64,000 bases of DNA from Silurus meridionalis (GCF_014805685.1 NC_060896.1:21482277-21546276); one strand, 5' to 3'. Shown: positions 1 to 12,594, numbered from the stretch's first letter. Notes: generated by a model not told the origin, from the letters alone. Numbers and translations: made by a program.

Positions 1-1769
1 TTTTAACTGCAGTTTGAGCTTTTTCCATATTTATTAGCTTAATTAGCCTCATAGCATAAGTCTAGAACTAAAGATGTACACATCTGCATTTTAGCTGATT
101 GCTTGCTTTTGGAAAAAGCAAACCAAAAAAACGGACATTTCTACTGGTGAAAAAAATTGTTTCAGAAGAAATTATATAGCTAACTCTGATTTCATATCAC
201 GATACTGGTGAGGGTCTACTCGAACCAGGCTTATCACATATTCAGTAAAACCCAAATTATTTCTGTTGCATGTCCGTGTTTACAGCACAGCTCAGTCACA
301 TGTTTCATTAGATGATTTATTTTGCGTATGCTTGTGGTTTTCACTCTGCAGCTGCACGCAGATGTCTTGGTGATTTGGCGAGTCTCACAGGTTCATGAAC
401 AGAATGACAGTGTTGATATCTGCAGCAGCTGTTTGCTTTTACATCTTTATGCTAACACACTCCAGTGAAAGTCTGTGTGTTTGCTTTAAGGACTTTGTTG
501 GATTAGCGATGCTGCTACATACAGTCATGTGCAAATTTACAGTCACCTTAAGTACCTAAACTTTATCTTTGTTTATCATATCTCGATATTGGATTTACAA
601 TGTCGGATAATTTGTTAGAATTACACACTATGCTGTTTTCAAATTTGCTTTTGCAATTAATGTTAGCTTTAATTATTTTTTTTTTCCAGACATGTATACC
701 CTTTATAATACTGCTCATTAATTTTCTCTCAAAATTTTAATTCTTCTTGAAATAAACCAGCTTCTATAGGGTTAACCCTTCCATTTTTTGTATTTATCTG
801 CTTAGCTACCTGAACAGCAAGTCTATAGTACCTCTAGTACAGTGGTCCTCAATCTTTTTTGCGCATTACAGGAGTAACTTTGGCTTTCTTTTTTCTCTCT
901 CCCACTTCACAAGACCCTTTTTCCCATTGCAAATCTTATTGTTCCTGTCTCATTCTTTCTTCTTAACTTTGACCTTCTTACTATCTCTACTTCTTCTGTC
1001 TTTCTCTTTTATTCATCATTGCTATACCAGTATAAGAATCAATGTGTTGTTCAGGAGAACTTGCTCTGTCTTTGTTCCATGTGAAACCATAGAAGCCACA
1101 GTCATGGTTACTGGGAGTGTGCTTTAAAGCATTCAGGCATTCAGAATTCTAAACATTTATTTAGATTTAGTTTAATTTACAGTGGGACAAAAAAAGAAAA
1201 ACAGTCACTTCTAAAATGTGTTTTTTACATTATAAAATTTTCTTGTCTCTTTCAGTCTAATGGTAATGCTCAGCAGCTTTGCACTCTAATTTGCAAAATG
1301 ACAGTCTGCTCCTTTAAAATCAGTAACAAAAGTTAACATTTCCAACCTCCTGTGTTTAGTGATTGCATTAAATGCTGTATAACACTGCAAAGTGGCAGTG
1401 CAATGTCAATGACTCAATTAGTAAAACTCTTATAATGTTGAAAGTACACTCAGCCCTATCCTTTTTTTTTGTAGTTTATTAAAAGCAATGCATTAATAAG
1501 TTTTACTCATATGTTAGTGAAAAAAAACATTTTCTCTGTTTTAATAATGTTTCTAATGGAGGTGTCTCAGTGCAGCTGTCTCAAGGCTTCAGGGTTCCTA
1601 TTAGAGTAACTTGCATGAGCACTATGTTATATAAAATCACCCCTAAGTGTGAATATGTAGACAGACAGGTGTTCCAGACAGACATCCTCCAGTATGTACT
1701 CCCATCTCATGCAGCTCCAGGGTTCTTAGTACAATCCTGGGCTTGGGTAACTTGTATGCGAGATTATGA
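1..1769. other. intergenic, no gene recognised
   Basis: AT-rich DNA with short open frames only and no recognisable protein. I see no clear repeat with defined ends. Homopolymer runs and a T/C-rich patch near 880-1010 explain the 66-residue open frame there, which is low-complexity and not credible as a gene. Confidence 0.6.
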
Positions 1770-2259
1770 CTGGTGATTAATTAACATTATGATGATCTCT
1801 TCATCATGGCACCTGTTAGTGGGTGGGATTTATTAGGCACCAGTTGAACATTTTCTTCTCAAAGTTGACATGTTAGAAGCAGGAAAAATGGGCAAGCGTA
1901 AGGATTCGAGCGAGTTTGACGAGGGCCAAAATATGATGTCCAGACGACTGGGTCAGAGCATCTCTAAAACTGCAGCTCTTGTGGGCTGTTCCTGTCTGCA
2001 GTGGTCAGTGTTTTTTAAAAGTGGTCTGAGGAGGGAACAGAGGTGAACCGGGGACAGGGTCGTGGGCGACCAAGGCTCTCTGATGTACATGGGAAGCAAA
2101 AGCTGGTCTGTTTGTCTGATCCTACAGACGAGCTCTGTAGCTCGATTTGCTGAAGAAGTTAATGCTGTTAATGCTCGAAGGCTCGGGACTGTTTGGCAGC
2201 TAAAGGGGGACCAACACAATATTAGGCAGGTGGTCATAATGTTATGTCTGATTGGTGTA
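1770..2259 (+). mobile_element. Tc1/mariner relic, internally deleted
   Basis: The stretch from the 'gcacctgttagtgggtggg' motif (about 1809) through 'gggcaagcgtaaggattcgag' resembles the 5' part of a very common fish Tc1-type element, with the helix-turn-helix region of the transposase in sense orientation. Near 2190-2259 the sequence jumps to that family's 3' end ('ggcaggtggtcataatgtt'). Most of the transposase, including the catalytic region, is therefore deleted. No open frame of useful length remains. The missing middle part of the same family appears in a separate relic near 28355-28965. The family assignment is from memory of the repeat consensus. Confidence 0.7.
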
Positions 2260-4356
2260 TGTGTCTCAAGGGTTTCCTCTGGGTTCTTTGGCTTCCTCTT
2301 ATCTACCCAAAACATTCCAGGAGATAGCAAGATGTGTTATATGAAACTACATCTAAGTGTGAATAAGTTTGTAGATAGATAGAAAGGCAGACAGACCGAA
2401 AAACAGGGAGGCAGTAAAACTGGTGCACTAACTCATGCCCAGGGTTTCCAAGAATAGCTAGCTAGACAGTTTTTCTGCAGCCATGACTAATTCCTAAATA
2501 TAAAGTCAAAGCCACATTTGATAAATTCATTGTGTTATTGCTTGAAAGAGGAAAACTCATGTCCTAGAGGGGGGCAGTTGTTTATGTGTCTGGTCATGAC
2601 ACCGATTGTAACTCTGTACTATTTCCCAGGCTTCATTAATGTGAGCAGGATGAGAAGATGCTAGTTGACTTTCCTGTTATAGATGTTATGTGGCCAGCAT
2701 AGATCCTTACAAATATAGACACCCAGTAACTTGCAGTATAATAGATTTACTTATAAGCAATATCAGTCGCACCCAAACTTTCCTCTTCAGTACCATGATT
2801 TAAACACCATCTGTTTTTACAGCATTGAAGCTTGTCAGCCAAAAACCACACACTATTTAGTACACACACTTGGAATAAATAAATGATGTATGTTATAAAA
2901 AGATTGATCAGGAGCCTGTGGAGTGTATAAAAAACAGTATTAAAAAAGAGGTATAAAAAAGCTAAATAAAAATAAGGAATAAATAAAATAAGCCTTTTTA
3001 CAATAAACATAAAATAACATTTTTAAGATTGTTTAAAAATAAAAGTGATAAATCATATATAAATACATTTGGAACTGTATAGTTTGTTATATTTCTTTGT
3101 CCCTTTTTGTTCCACAGTTCATAACCTATGGGAATGATTTAGAAGTTCATGCTGCAGTGACATCCTGTTTGCTTTGTGATGTTTTGTCAGCCTAATAAAA
3201 AAAAGAATTAGCTGAAAATACTATTTTTTAAACCCATATATGGTATAAGACCCTTGAATGAATCAAGATGCGACTTCCTTTGGACATTTTTTTCTTTGGA
3301 TATCTCTGGTGCTAATATTACCATGCGGATGACATCTCAAACACCACAAACATCAAATTTCAAGACATGGGTAGTTTAATAGCCTGTTAAATAGAAGAGT
3401 CTCTTTAGATATTTGGAATATTGGTATTCATCTTTGAAACATTATAATTGCTGACACCAGCTGCAAGACACTGGCAAGTATAAATGATATAAAGTTTACG
3501 TTTAATAGTGAATTTGGAAGATGAATGATTTGTAACGCTTTAATGGCTTGTATTTCAGTAAAGGTGCCTTCATATGTGGCTTTTTTGACATGTAGTTGTA
3601 ATTTACATGTAAGGGAAAACAACCACTTGCGAACACAGTGGAGCTTCAGAAAGGTAAAAACAAAAGGGTCTTATCGTTTAAGACTTATCGAGACAAACAA
3701 GGAGATCGAACACTCAACTACCACAGTGAGCAAACATCTCCTTGGTACCCTTTGCCAAAACACACACACTGCTGTCAAAAGTGATCTTATCACAACATTG
3801 ACACATTCAATTTTCAATAGTTTGCACTTTGGAATGATCTCACCAAAAACACCACAAAACAGTTAGCTTGGAATATATTATATATTTGTCTTTGGCCTAG
3901 TGAGTGTTTGAAGGTTAGGGGTATTTTTCTCCGAATTTCTAAAGCCGAACTAAAAAGAACTAAAGTCGAAGTTTTCCTTCTTTCACAAAAATGATTGTCT
4001 TTTAACTAAAATGCTCAAGGATTTGTAAAAAGGTCATGCATTTTTTTTTTCCTCTTTAGTTTTTTCCTCCAAAATGTTTACAACATCTTGACATTATCTT
4101 GTTTTTACTTGTAATTTTAGCATGAGAAAATCTCATGCCTTGTGGTTGGAACTACTGTTGCATGCAGATCGGTGTCTTCGCCTCTGCCATCACAAATGTA
4201 ATAATTGCCCACTGTTGAATTGGCAATCAGTCAATCAATTAATAAAAATGTAAAAACCTCTCAGAACAGATTTACTGTAAAGCAAATTAGTTGCAAAAAA
4301 TACACGATTTAAATGTATAAAATCATGTTTAGGTGAGTTACTAAAGCATCTTTATA
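2260..4356. other. intergenic, no gene recognised
   Basis: AT-rich sequence with no protein I recognise and no clear repeat boundary. The open frames of 60-113 residues here have no domain signature and look like chance. Confidence 0.55.
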
Positions 4357-5640
4357 CAGTGCCTATAGAAAATCATGATACCCCTTTCAAAAAATTATTA
4401 GTGATACATAGGGCTGGGCGATTTTATCGATTAACTCGAATGTGTAGTTTACATCGATATGTTTTATTAAAAATCGGTTTTCTCTTTAACGTCCGCCGAC
4501 GGTCCACTCTGGGCTCCCATAGTTTCGAACAAACTCCCCCGCGCGCGTTTGCCATAGATACACTAACAACATGGCAGCGAGCAAGCAAAGGTAGCAGTAC
4601 CACCAATTTACTACAGCACCTCAAACAGAGGCATGCTGTCGAGTGGGAGAGATGTAGTGCCCTACGAAATGAACAAGACAGCGGCAGCACAAGAATGCGC
4701 TTAAGCAGCCGCATCCTGAAAATACACGGTTAAACAGCCGCACTTTGTTTAGTGTTGCGCGTCTAATCGCAAACTTCCCTTATGGGTGGTGGGAGCGGTC
4801 AAAATACCTGTAAAGACGCTTCAGAACGGCGTTTCCGTTAAGAAACAGAACAATCAGAGCATTTGAATCACCACAATGAAACACTCATTGAAACATTAAT
4901 TTTTTTGAGGTTTGCTCAATCTTTCAAATAATTCTTATTTAGAATCTCGCTGTCTATTATATTCTTATTTCAAATTTCATCTCATTTTTCTGTGGAGTTT
5001 TTAAGTTAAGGCAAAATAACTCCAAGCATCACTGCATTTTTAACCATGTTCCACATTCAAACACTCATAAAACATTTTTCTTTATAAGGTTTGCTCAATC
5101 TTTCAAATACTTCTAATTTACAGTGTCCATGTCTATTACTTGAAATTTATTGTTAAATTTCAAGTCATTTTACTGTGGAGTTTTGGAGAAAAGTAAAGGC
5201 AAAATCACTCAAAACCTCAGATGCATTTTCAATCATGTTCCACATTTAAACACTCAAAACATTTTTCTTTGTAGATTTTTGTGAAAAAAAATCGGGGCTT
5301 TTTTTTTTTTAGGCCATATCACCCAGCCCTAGTCATACAGCCTAAAATTGAAACCCATTCCAAATTTTTTATTTTTGGCTTTATTTACAGATTTTGCTCT
5401 ACAACATCAAACAGAAAAAAGCAACAGTTCTGAAAACATATAAAATACTGATAAACTTGAAAAGGTTTCAGAGCCACCTCTGCTTTGATTGCAACCATTA
5501 ATCTTTTGGGATTTGTCTGTACTAGCTTCACACACCTAGATTGGGGTATATTTGCCCATTGGTCTTTACAAAATGCCCAATTTCAGTCTGTGGTAAATGG
5601 CAGCATCTTTTGGTAGTATGCTTGTGCAACACTATGCCAC
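4357..5640. mobile_element. degenerate DNA transposon (TACAGTGCCTAT type), split by a hAT
   Basis: The sequence 'tacagtgcctatagaaaatc' at about 4356 matches the start of a family of short fish DNA elements that begin TACAGTGCC. Its continuation appears to resume at 5332 after a hAT insertion, with 'acccattccaaatttttt' and 'tttatttacagattttgct', and runs to about 5640. No coding capacity remains. The right border is not resolved. Confidence 0.45.
4409..5331 (+). mobile_element. hAT DNA transposon remnant with BED-finger fragment
   Basis: Terminal inverted repeats are visible: TAGGGCTGGGCGAT at the left end and ATATCACCCAGCCCTA at the right. Flanking 8-bp near-duplications are gtgataca (4401-4408) and gtcataca (5332-5339), which is the target-duplication length of hAT elements. 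Inside, on the + strand near 4585-4640, a frame encodes SSTTNLLQHLKQRHA, the second half of a BED zinc finger typical of hAT transposases. The catalytic domain is gone and the remainder is AT-rich, with two related stretches (about 4870-5030 and 5040-5230) that look like an internal tandem duplication. Non-functional. Confidence 0.8.
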
Positions 5641-6432
5641 TCCTCCAAAACTAATTTGAAAGAGAGAAACTTGTTAAGAGCACAGGCACAAAACATAACC
5701 CTTCACTCATAACACAGCAAACTTAAATCCCATACACAGAGGGATGCACACACAGAAAACAAGCACTATGAATTAAGCTGGCGACATGAGGCTGGGAAGG
5801 TGTCATCAATAGAAATAAAAAGAAAAAAAAATACAAAAAAAAGCCCCGGCCAACCGGACTCGTACGCAAACAATTCACACGATACCTGTGCTGCCACCAT
5901 GCAGCACACTCCTGGGACCGGCCAACCAGGAGACCAAACTCAAAAACAACACGGGAGAAACAGCAATTGACTTAAATCTACAAAAATTAACAATACATCC
6001 TATGCTTTATTAAAACACTAAACATTTTCTTAAACACAATTACCAACTGCCCCATTTCATTTTATTAACTTAGCCACATTTACCTTCATTGGCTACCAAA
6101 AAAAATGGCAACCAATCAGCATTTCAGCCTTCATCCACATCTAAAACATTACAAAAAAAAACAACATTTAAAACCATGGTTATCAACTGCACACTCACTT
6201 TTATTTAATTAAAATATTAAATAATTTACCTCCATTGGCAGATAGCAGATATAACAATCAGTTGATGTTCAAGCATTTATCCAGATCTGAATCAAAACAC
6301 ATTCCCAAAGAGAAATACAAATAAAACCTTTCATGCCATCATATTTAAAAAAAATAAGACAAAGCCCATATATGTACCTACACCAGCAGCTGTCAACATA
6401 CACAGTCAGCATTGCTCAATTTATCTGCATCT
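5641..6432. other. unassigned repeat-like DNA left of the RTE element
   Basis: Low-GC, A-rich sequence with one GC-richer block near 5845-5945 ('gccccggccaaccggactcg' then 'gggaccggccaaccagg'). It contains no gene. It probably belongs, together with 9584-9840, to one older element split by the RTE insertion, but I could not identify that element. Confidence 0.4.
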
Positions 6433-6464
6433 TCTTCTTCTTCTTCTTCTTTCGGCTGCTCCCA

Positions 6465-8466
6465 TTAGGGGTCGCCACAGCGGATCATCCGTCTCCATAC
6501 CACCCTGTCCTCTACATCTGCCTCTTTTACACTAACTACCTGCATGTCTTCCCTCACCACATCCATGAACCTCCTTCTTGGCCTTCCTCTTTTCCTCCTA
6601 CCTGGTGGCTCCATCCTCAGCATTCTTCTACCAATATAATTCATGTCCCTCCTCTGCACATGTCCAAACCATCTCAATCTCGCCTCCCCCACCTTGTCAC
6701 CAAAACATCCTACATGCGCTGTCCCTCTAATAAACTCATTTCTAATCTTATCCATCCTCGTCACTCCCAACGAAAACCTCAACATCTTCAGCTCTGCTAC
6801 CTCCAGCTCCACCTCCTGTCTTTTACTCAATGCCACTGTCTCTAATCCATACAACATCGCAGGTCTCACCACAGTCCTATAAACTTTCCCTTTCATTTTG
6901 CAGATACCCTACTATCACAAATCACTCCTGTCACTCTTCTCCACCCACTCCACCCTGCCTGCACTCTTTTCTTCACTTCTCTAACACACTCTCCATTACT
7001 TTGCACTGTTGACCCCAGGTACCTGAATTCCTCCACCTTCTGAAGCTCTTCTCCTGCAACCGCACCACTCCACTGCCCTCCCTCTCATTCACACACATGT
7101 ATTCTGTCTTACTCCTACTGAGTTTCATTCCCCTTCTCTCCAGCGCATATCTCCACCTCTCCAGGCTCTTCTCAACCTGCTCCCTACTCTCACAACAAAT
7201 CACAATATCATCCAAACATCATAGTCCAGGAGACTCCTGTCTGACCTCGTCCGTCAACCTGTCCATCACCACTGCAAACAGGAAAGGGCTCAGGGCCGAT
7301 CCTTGATGCAGTCCAACCTTCACCCTAAACCAGTCTGTCGTACCTACTGCACACTTCACTGCTGTCACACTGTCCTCATACATGTCCTGCACCACCCTCA
7401 CATACTTCTCTGACACACCTGACTTCCTCATACAATACCACAACTCCTCTCTTGGCACCCTGTCGTAGGCTTTCTCTAAATCCACAAATACACAATGCAA
7501 TTCCTTCTGTCCTTCTCTATACTTCTCCATCAACATTCTCAAAGCAAATAAGGCATCTGTGGTGCTCTTCCTCGGCATGAAACCATACTGTTGCTCACAG
7601 ATGGTCACCTCTTCTCTCAGCCTGGCTTCCACTACTCTTTCCCATAACTTCATGGTGTGACTGATCAACTTAATTCCCCTGTAGTTACTGCAGGTCTGCA
7701 CATCTCCTTTATGCTTAAAGATCGGTACCAGCACACTCCTTCTCCATTCCTCAGGCATCTTCTCACCTTCCAAAATCCTGTTAAACAATCTGGTCAAAAC
7801 TCCACTGCCATCTCTCCTAAACATCTCCACGCTTCTACCGGTATGTCATCTGGTCCAACCGACTTTCCACTCTTCATCCTCTTAATCGCTGCTCTCACTT
7901 CCTCCTTACTAATCCTATCTACATCCTGCTTCACCAACTCCACATCATCCAACCTTCTCTCTCTGATTTTCCTCATTCATCAGCTGCTCAAAATACTCCC
8001 TCCACCTTCTCAACACACTCTCCTCACTAGTCAACACATTTCCCTCTCCATCCTTTACTGCTCTAACTTGCAGTACATCCTTTCCAGCTCGGTCCCTCTG
8101 CCTGGCCAATCTGTATAAATCCTTTTCTCCTTCCTTAGTGTCCAACCTCTCATACAGCTCCTCATATGCCTTTTCCTTGGCTTTCGCCACATCCCTCTTA
8201 ACCTGCTGCCGCATCTCCTTGTACTCCTGCCTACTTTTCTCATCACTCTGTCTATCCCACTTCTGTTTTGCCAACCTCTTTCTCCTTATGCTCTCCTGCA
8301 CTTCCTCATTCCACCACCACGTCTCCTTGTCTTCCTTTCTATTTCCAGATGTCACACCAAGTACTTTTCTAGCTGCCTCCCTCATCACTCCTGCAGTAGT
8401 TGCCCAATCATCCAACACCTCCTTAACACCACTGAGCCTCTCTCTGACCTCTTCCCTGAACCTCAC
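6465..8466 (-). pseudogene. RTE reverse transcriptase domain, frameshifted
   Basis: This is the reverse transcriptase of the same LINE, read right to left on the minus strand. It begins with a basic connector (KRLAKQKWDRQSD). The RT core follows: PEEWRRSVLVPIFKHKGD, CSNYRGIKLISHT, QYGFMPRKSTTDALF, FVDLEKAYDRVPRE (first catalytic Asp) and GLHQGSALSPFLF. The catalytic box reads MDDI (about 7207-7215) where YADD/FADD is expected. The C-terminal thumb and tail end with LRWFGHVQRRD, RKRGRPRRRFMD and RRMIRCGDP at 6465. At least three frame changes and a stop before the MDDI box break it up. The C-terminal tail matches the 3' fragment at 20252-20587. Confidence 0.85.
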
Positions 8467-8580
8467 TACACTCTTCCTCCTTCAGTTTCCACCATCTTAT
8501 TCTTCTTTCAGTCCTCACTCTCCTCCTCTTCTTCTTCACCTCCAAAACCATCCTACAGACCACCATCCGATGCTGTCTAG

Positions 8581-9446
8581 CTACACTGTCCCCTGCCAAC
8601 ACCTTACAGTCTCAATCTCCTTCAGGTTGCATCTCCTGCATAGCACATAGTCCACCTGTGTGCACCTTCCTCCACTTTTATATGTCACCCTATGATCCTC
8701 CTTCTTCTTAAAATAAGTGTTCACCACTGCCATTTCCATCCTTTTAGCAAAATCTACCACCATCTGCCCTTCCACATTCCTCTCCTTAAAACCATACCTA
8801 CCCATCACCTCCTCATCACCTCTGTTCCCTTCACCTACATGCCCATTAAAATCTGCCCCAATCACCAACCGTTCTTTCCTAGGTACACCATCTACCACTT
8901 CATCTAATTCACTCCAGAATCTTTCCTTCTCCTCCATCTCACAGCCAACTTGTGGAGCATAGGCACTGATGACATTTATCATCATCCTTCAACTTCCACC
9001 TTCACGATCATCACCCTATCAGAAACTCTCTTCACCTCCACTACACTCTTACTGTACTCTTCCTTCAGAATCACCCCTACACCATTTCTCTTTCCATCCA
9101 CACCATGATAAAACAGTTTAAATCCACCTCCAATGTTCCTGGCCTTACTCCCTTTCCACTTGGTCTCCTGAACACACAGCATATCTACCTTTCTCCTCTC
9201 CATCATATCAGCTATCTCTCCCTTTCCCGTCATAGTACCAACATTTAAAGTACCAACCCTAACCTCCACTCTCCTACACTGCTCCTTTCCTGCCGTCTCT
9301 GTAGGCGTCTTCCTCCTCTCCTTCTCCTCCTTGACCAACAGTAGCCCAATTTCCACGGTACCCTGTCGGCTAACGATACCTGTGGCGGTCGTTGTTAACC
9401 CGGGCCTCGACCGATCCGGTATGAAATTCTTATTTGTGATCCGCAT
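8581..9446 (-). pseudogene. RTE endonuclease domain, frameshifted
   Basis: This is the AP-like endonuclease that nicks target DNA to prime reverse transcription. Motifs in order on the minus strand are VGTLNVGTM, VQETKWKG (catalytic Glu), SAYAPQVGC, IGADFNGHVGE (Asp and Asn), and VNTYFKKKEDHRVTYKSGG followed by QVDYVL. The frame breaks near 8982: one frame ends after VEVEG and the next resumes at MMINVISAYAP. At the equivalent place the second copy (20781-21965) reads through continuously and has one more base, so the break is a 1-bp deletion private to this copy. The first 70 or so residues (from 9446) are a less conserved N-terminal leader. Confidence 0.85.
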
Positions 9447-9583
9447 ATTTGATTTGGCACATGTTTTACGCTGGATGCCCTTCCTAACGCAACCCTCCCC
9501 ATTTACCCGGGCTTGGGACCGGCACTAAGAATGCACTGGCTTGTGCCTCCCTAATGGCTGGGTTACTCAATTTATCTGCATCT

Positions 9584-9840
9584 AAATAAACAAAAACAAT
9601 TTTCCCATACAATCAAAATAAATCCTTCTAAATAAACAAATTAAACAATCTAAAGTAACAAACATAGGCTACCTCCTCTGGGGCGAATTCAAACACAACC
9701 AATCAAAGCAGCACTATATCCCATGTGCTTTTAAAACAAGGCCCACATTTCAAGGCCTCTTGCCCAGTGCCTGCTTAAAAAGTCTTGGGATAATAAGCCA
9801 ACCACACCCCTACTGGTAGGCGCTTGTCTGGCTACATTCG
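9584..9840. other. unassigned DNA right of the RTE element
   Basis: A short stretch between the RTE target duplication and a Tc1 fragment, with no gene. It probably continues the repeat interrupted by the RTE (see 5641-6432). Confidence 0.35.
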
Positions 9841-10113
9841 GTATCATTGTTTTAGAAGGTGAATGACCTGCCCGTTTTCAGTTGTCTTGCAAAAGGGATG
9901 CAGGTTTTCCTCAAGATTCAGGATGTAGTTGGCAGCATCCTTTTTCTCTTCAATCTTGACCAATTGCTCAGTCCCCCCTAAATGAGAAACACCCCACAAC
10001 ATAATGCTGCCACCACCATGCTTCACAGTAGGTATGGTGGGTGGTAAATCCTGCATTGTGTTTGGTTTATAATGATATATTTTAAAAAAGCTGAACACTT
10101 TCCCAAACCACAA
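9841..10113 (-). pseudogene. Tc1-like transposase fragment, C-terminal half
   Basis: The minus-strand translation contains KHGGGSIMLWG, the hallmark motif just before the second catalytic Asp region of Tc1/mariner transposases. NYILNLEENLHPF follows, matching the next segment of the family. There is no start, no N-terminal DNA-binding domain and no final Asp/Glu motif, so it is a dead fragment. It may be the far end of the element whose left part lies at 4357-5640, but that is uncertain. Confidence 0.75.
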
Positions 10114-10887
10114 ATTTCACCAATAATGTTTTGATCATCCTTCAGAATGTTTTAAAATGGTTTTACTTTGATTATGACGGTGATAATTTGTATATATAGT
10201 CATTCAATTCATCTATGATTTTAAGGAATTGCTCTAAACCTTTGCCAATTCCACAAAAAGGATGTATTGATGTACACAGAAAAATTTGATCATGATCGCT
10301 ATGAAACAGCCGATTCACAATAACAATATTTGTAATATATTTGAAAACAAATCCTTATCAATAGTTTTGTATTTAAGGCATTTCATTTATTTCAAGCAAC
10401 ACAAAATAAAGAAAGCAACATTTTTATCCAAATACTTTAGAATATGCTTACCATATTGTTCATGTTGTTTTGTTAACGAAACCTTTACTCACATGGCAGA
10501 AATTAAAAACACAGTTATGTTTTTTTTTTATGTTTAGACATTGTAAATTTGAAAAGCATTGTTTGGGATAGTTTTTAAATTCTAAAACTACCAATTATTC
10601 TTAGTATCATTTATGCCAAAAATTGAAGTGGCTCCATAGTGGGTTAAAATAACTCGCTCTTTCTAGTGAAATATCGTTTCTAGAATTCTACAGTTGATTT
10701 TTAGGAACAAATATTGTGGCCACTTGACGTGATTTAAAAGTGAAACCTTCTGTAATGGGATGTTTACTTAACATTTACAGTAGGAAGGAGTCTCCAGTAT
10801 AACAGTCAAAGGTACAACTTATGAGGTTTGGGCCATAGAAAACTCTTAAATTCAGAGGACTCTGGTTTCCATGAGAATCTTTATATT

Positions 10888-10925
<38 letters not shown>

Positions 10926-11837
10926 GTGAGGAAATATTATATATTATATATTATATATAATGCTGTATCTTGATTTCTTCCAGTTGTTGGATGTTTGGTG
11001 TAGTATAACAGTAATAAAACTTTCTTGTGCTGCTGTTGCTGCAAAAATTATTTTATAACTTAAGTGTGGGAACCGCCCTCCCCTTTATATCACCATATCA
11101 CTGATTCTTTTTCCTGTCACACCATGCCCTAAAGCATTTTTTTTTCTTTAGAAATGGTATACCATAAACTTCGATTACCATAATGCTTTATTTTGTTACA
11201 CAGTCATTTGAATCTCACGAAGCATTTCCGTTAAGAAAATAACAACCACCAAGATGTTTTAATAGATAACATTTGGTTCAGGTTTTAGCATCTGGGACTA
11301 TTCTTACAGTGGACAACGTTCTAGTAGACATGCTTTCATGCATTTGGGACTGAGCCATGGAGGCTTTTTAGCTTGGACAGTTATTTGATTTGAAATTTAT
11401 TACACCGAGAGACTATTAGTGATTTTGTTCTAGCCAGAAAAGCTGAACAGCAGTGATTAAAGAAAAAACAGCAGGAGTCACATGGTGGTGTCTTGCTTAT
11501 CTTTGAAAATATTGTTGCAGCTGCATGGTATATATATATTCATGGGGTGGTATGTTAGCAAAGAGAAGTTATTTTCCCAGAACAGTACATCCTTGAAAGT
11601 GGTTTATTCCACTTTATTCCACAGCAAAAGGAATTAAAATGAACTACTGGAATAAAAAACAGCTAATTATTTAATTATAAACAGTATATCTTCTCAATAT
11701 AATAAAAAATTTTTCATTTATGTATTTATTTTATTTTACTTTTTTTAACACCCTAGTAGTTTGGATTACGTACAATAACTGCTATACATCTATGTGAATG
11801 AACTCATATTGACATATAAAACTCCATATATATATAT
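10114..11837. other. intergenic, no gene recognised
   Basis: AT-rich DNA holding a (GA)n tract (10891-10922) and a short palindromic AT stretch near 10935-10962. No recognisable coding sequence. Confidence 0.55.
10891..10922. repeat. (GA)n microsatellite
   Basis: An uninterrupted run of 16 GA units. Confidence 0.97.
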
Positions 11838-12589
11838 GGAGGGGTCTGAAATTGTCATCGTAGGTGCCTGTCCACTGTGAGAGACATAATCAAAAAAAAA
11901 AAAATCCAGAAATCACAATGTATGATTTTTTAACTATTTATTTGTATGATACAGCTGATCATTGATCAGCTCCTCCTGTGTAGTTCTGGGCTGATTTCTC
12001 ACCTTCCTTAGGATCATTGAGACCCCACGAGGTGAGATCTTGCATGGAGCCCCAGTCCGAGGGAGATTGACAGTCATGTTTAGCTTCTTCCATTTTCTTA
12101 TAATTGCTCCAACAGTGGACCTTTTTTCACCAAGCTGCTTGGCAATTTCCCCGTAGCCCTTTCCAGCCTTGTGGACGTGTACAATTTTGTCTCTAGTGTC
12201 TTTGGACAGCTCTTTGGTCTTGGCCATGTTAGTAGTTGGATTCTTATTGATTGTATGGGGTGGACAGGTGTCTTTATGCAGCTAACCACCTCTAACAGGT
12301 GCATCTAATTTAGGATAATAAATGTAGTGGAGGTGGACATTTTAAAGGCAGACTAACAGGTCTTTGAGGGTCAGAATTCTAGCTGATAGACAGGTGTTCA
12401 AATACTTATTTGCAGCTGTATCATACAAATAAATAGTTTAAAAATCATATATTGTGATTTCTGAATTTTTTTTTTTTTTAGATTATGTCTCTCACAGTGG
12501 ACATGCACCTCGATGACAATTTCAGACCCTCCATGATTTCTAAGTGGGAGAACTTGCAAAATAGCAGGGTGTTCAAATACTTATTTTCC

Positions 12590-12594
<5 letters not shown>
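11838..12594 (-). mobile_element. Tc1-like transposon, left terminus truncated, internally deleted
   Basis: Two inverted arms of about 100 bp face each other. The left arm (11838-11930) contains 'ggaggggtctgaaattgtc' and 'ctgtccactgtgagagac'. The right arm (12465-12594) contains the reverse complement and runs on to 'caaatacttattttcctcac', the family terminus. The left arm stops inside a short AT repeat, so about 60 bp of that terminus is missing. Between the arms lies the N-terminal part of the transposase on the minus strand. The central and catalytic parts are deleted. Confidence 0.85.
11934..12227 (-). pseudogene. Tc1-like transposase, N-terminal DNA-binding part
   Basis: 97 codons on the minus strand start [16 protein letters not shown], the normal start of a large fish Tc1 transposase family. 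The paired-type helix-turn-helix follows ([24 protein letters not shown]), then a GRPR-like linker ([15 protein letters not shown]) and the start of the second helix-turn-helix ([12 protein letters not shown]). The frame ends soon after, where the usual protein of about 340 residues would enter the DD34E catalytic domain. Only a DNA-binding fragment could be made. No sign of host co-option. Confidence 0.85.

Larger units (their letters stand above)
6433..9565 (-). mobile_element. RTE-clade non-LTR retrotransposon, near full length
   Basis: The element lies on the minus strand, with its 5' end near 9565 and its 3' end at 6433. It encodes an AP-type endonuclease followed by a reverse transcriptase in broken frames. 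It is flanked by an exact 18-bp direct repeat, ctcaatttatctgcatct, at 6415-6432 and 9566-9583, which I read as the target-site duplication. The 3' end is a short GAA/GAAG microsatellite instead of poly(A), as usual for RTE elements. The clade is assigned from RT motifs such as CSNYRGIKL and GLHQGSALSPFLF and from the short 3' UTR, by recall. Composition differs sharply from the AT-rich flanks. It has several frameshifts, so it is inactive now. Confidence 0.88.

Noticed and set aside
6333..8985. Several open frames of 60-170 codons on the + strand
   Set aside because: They are antisense shadows of the minus-strand RTE endonuclease and reverse transcriptase.
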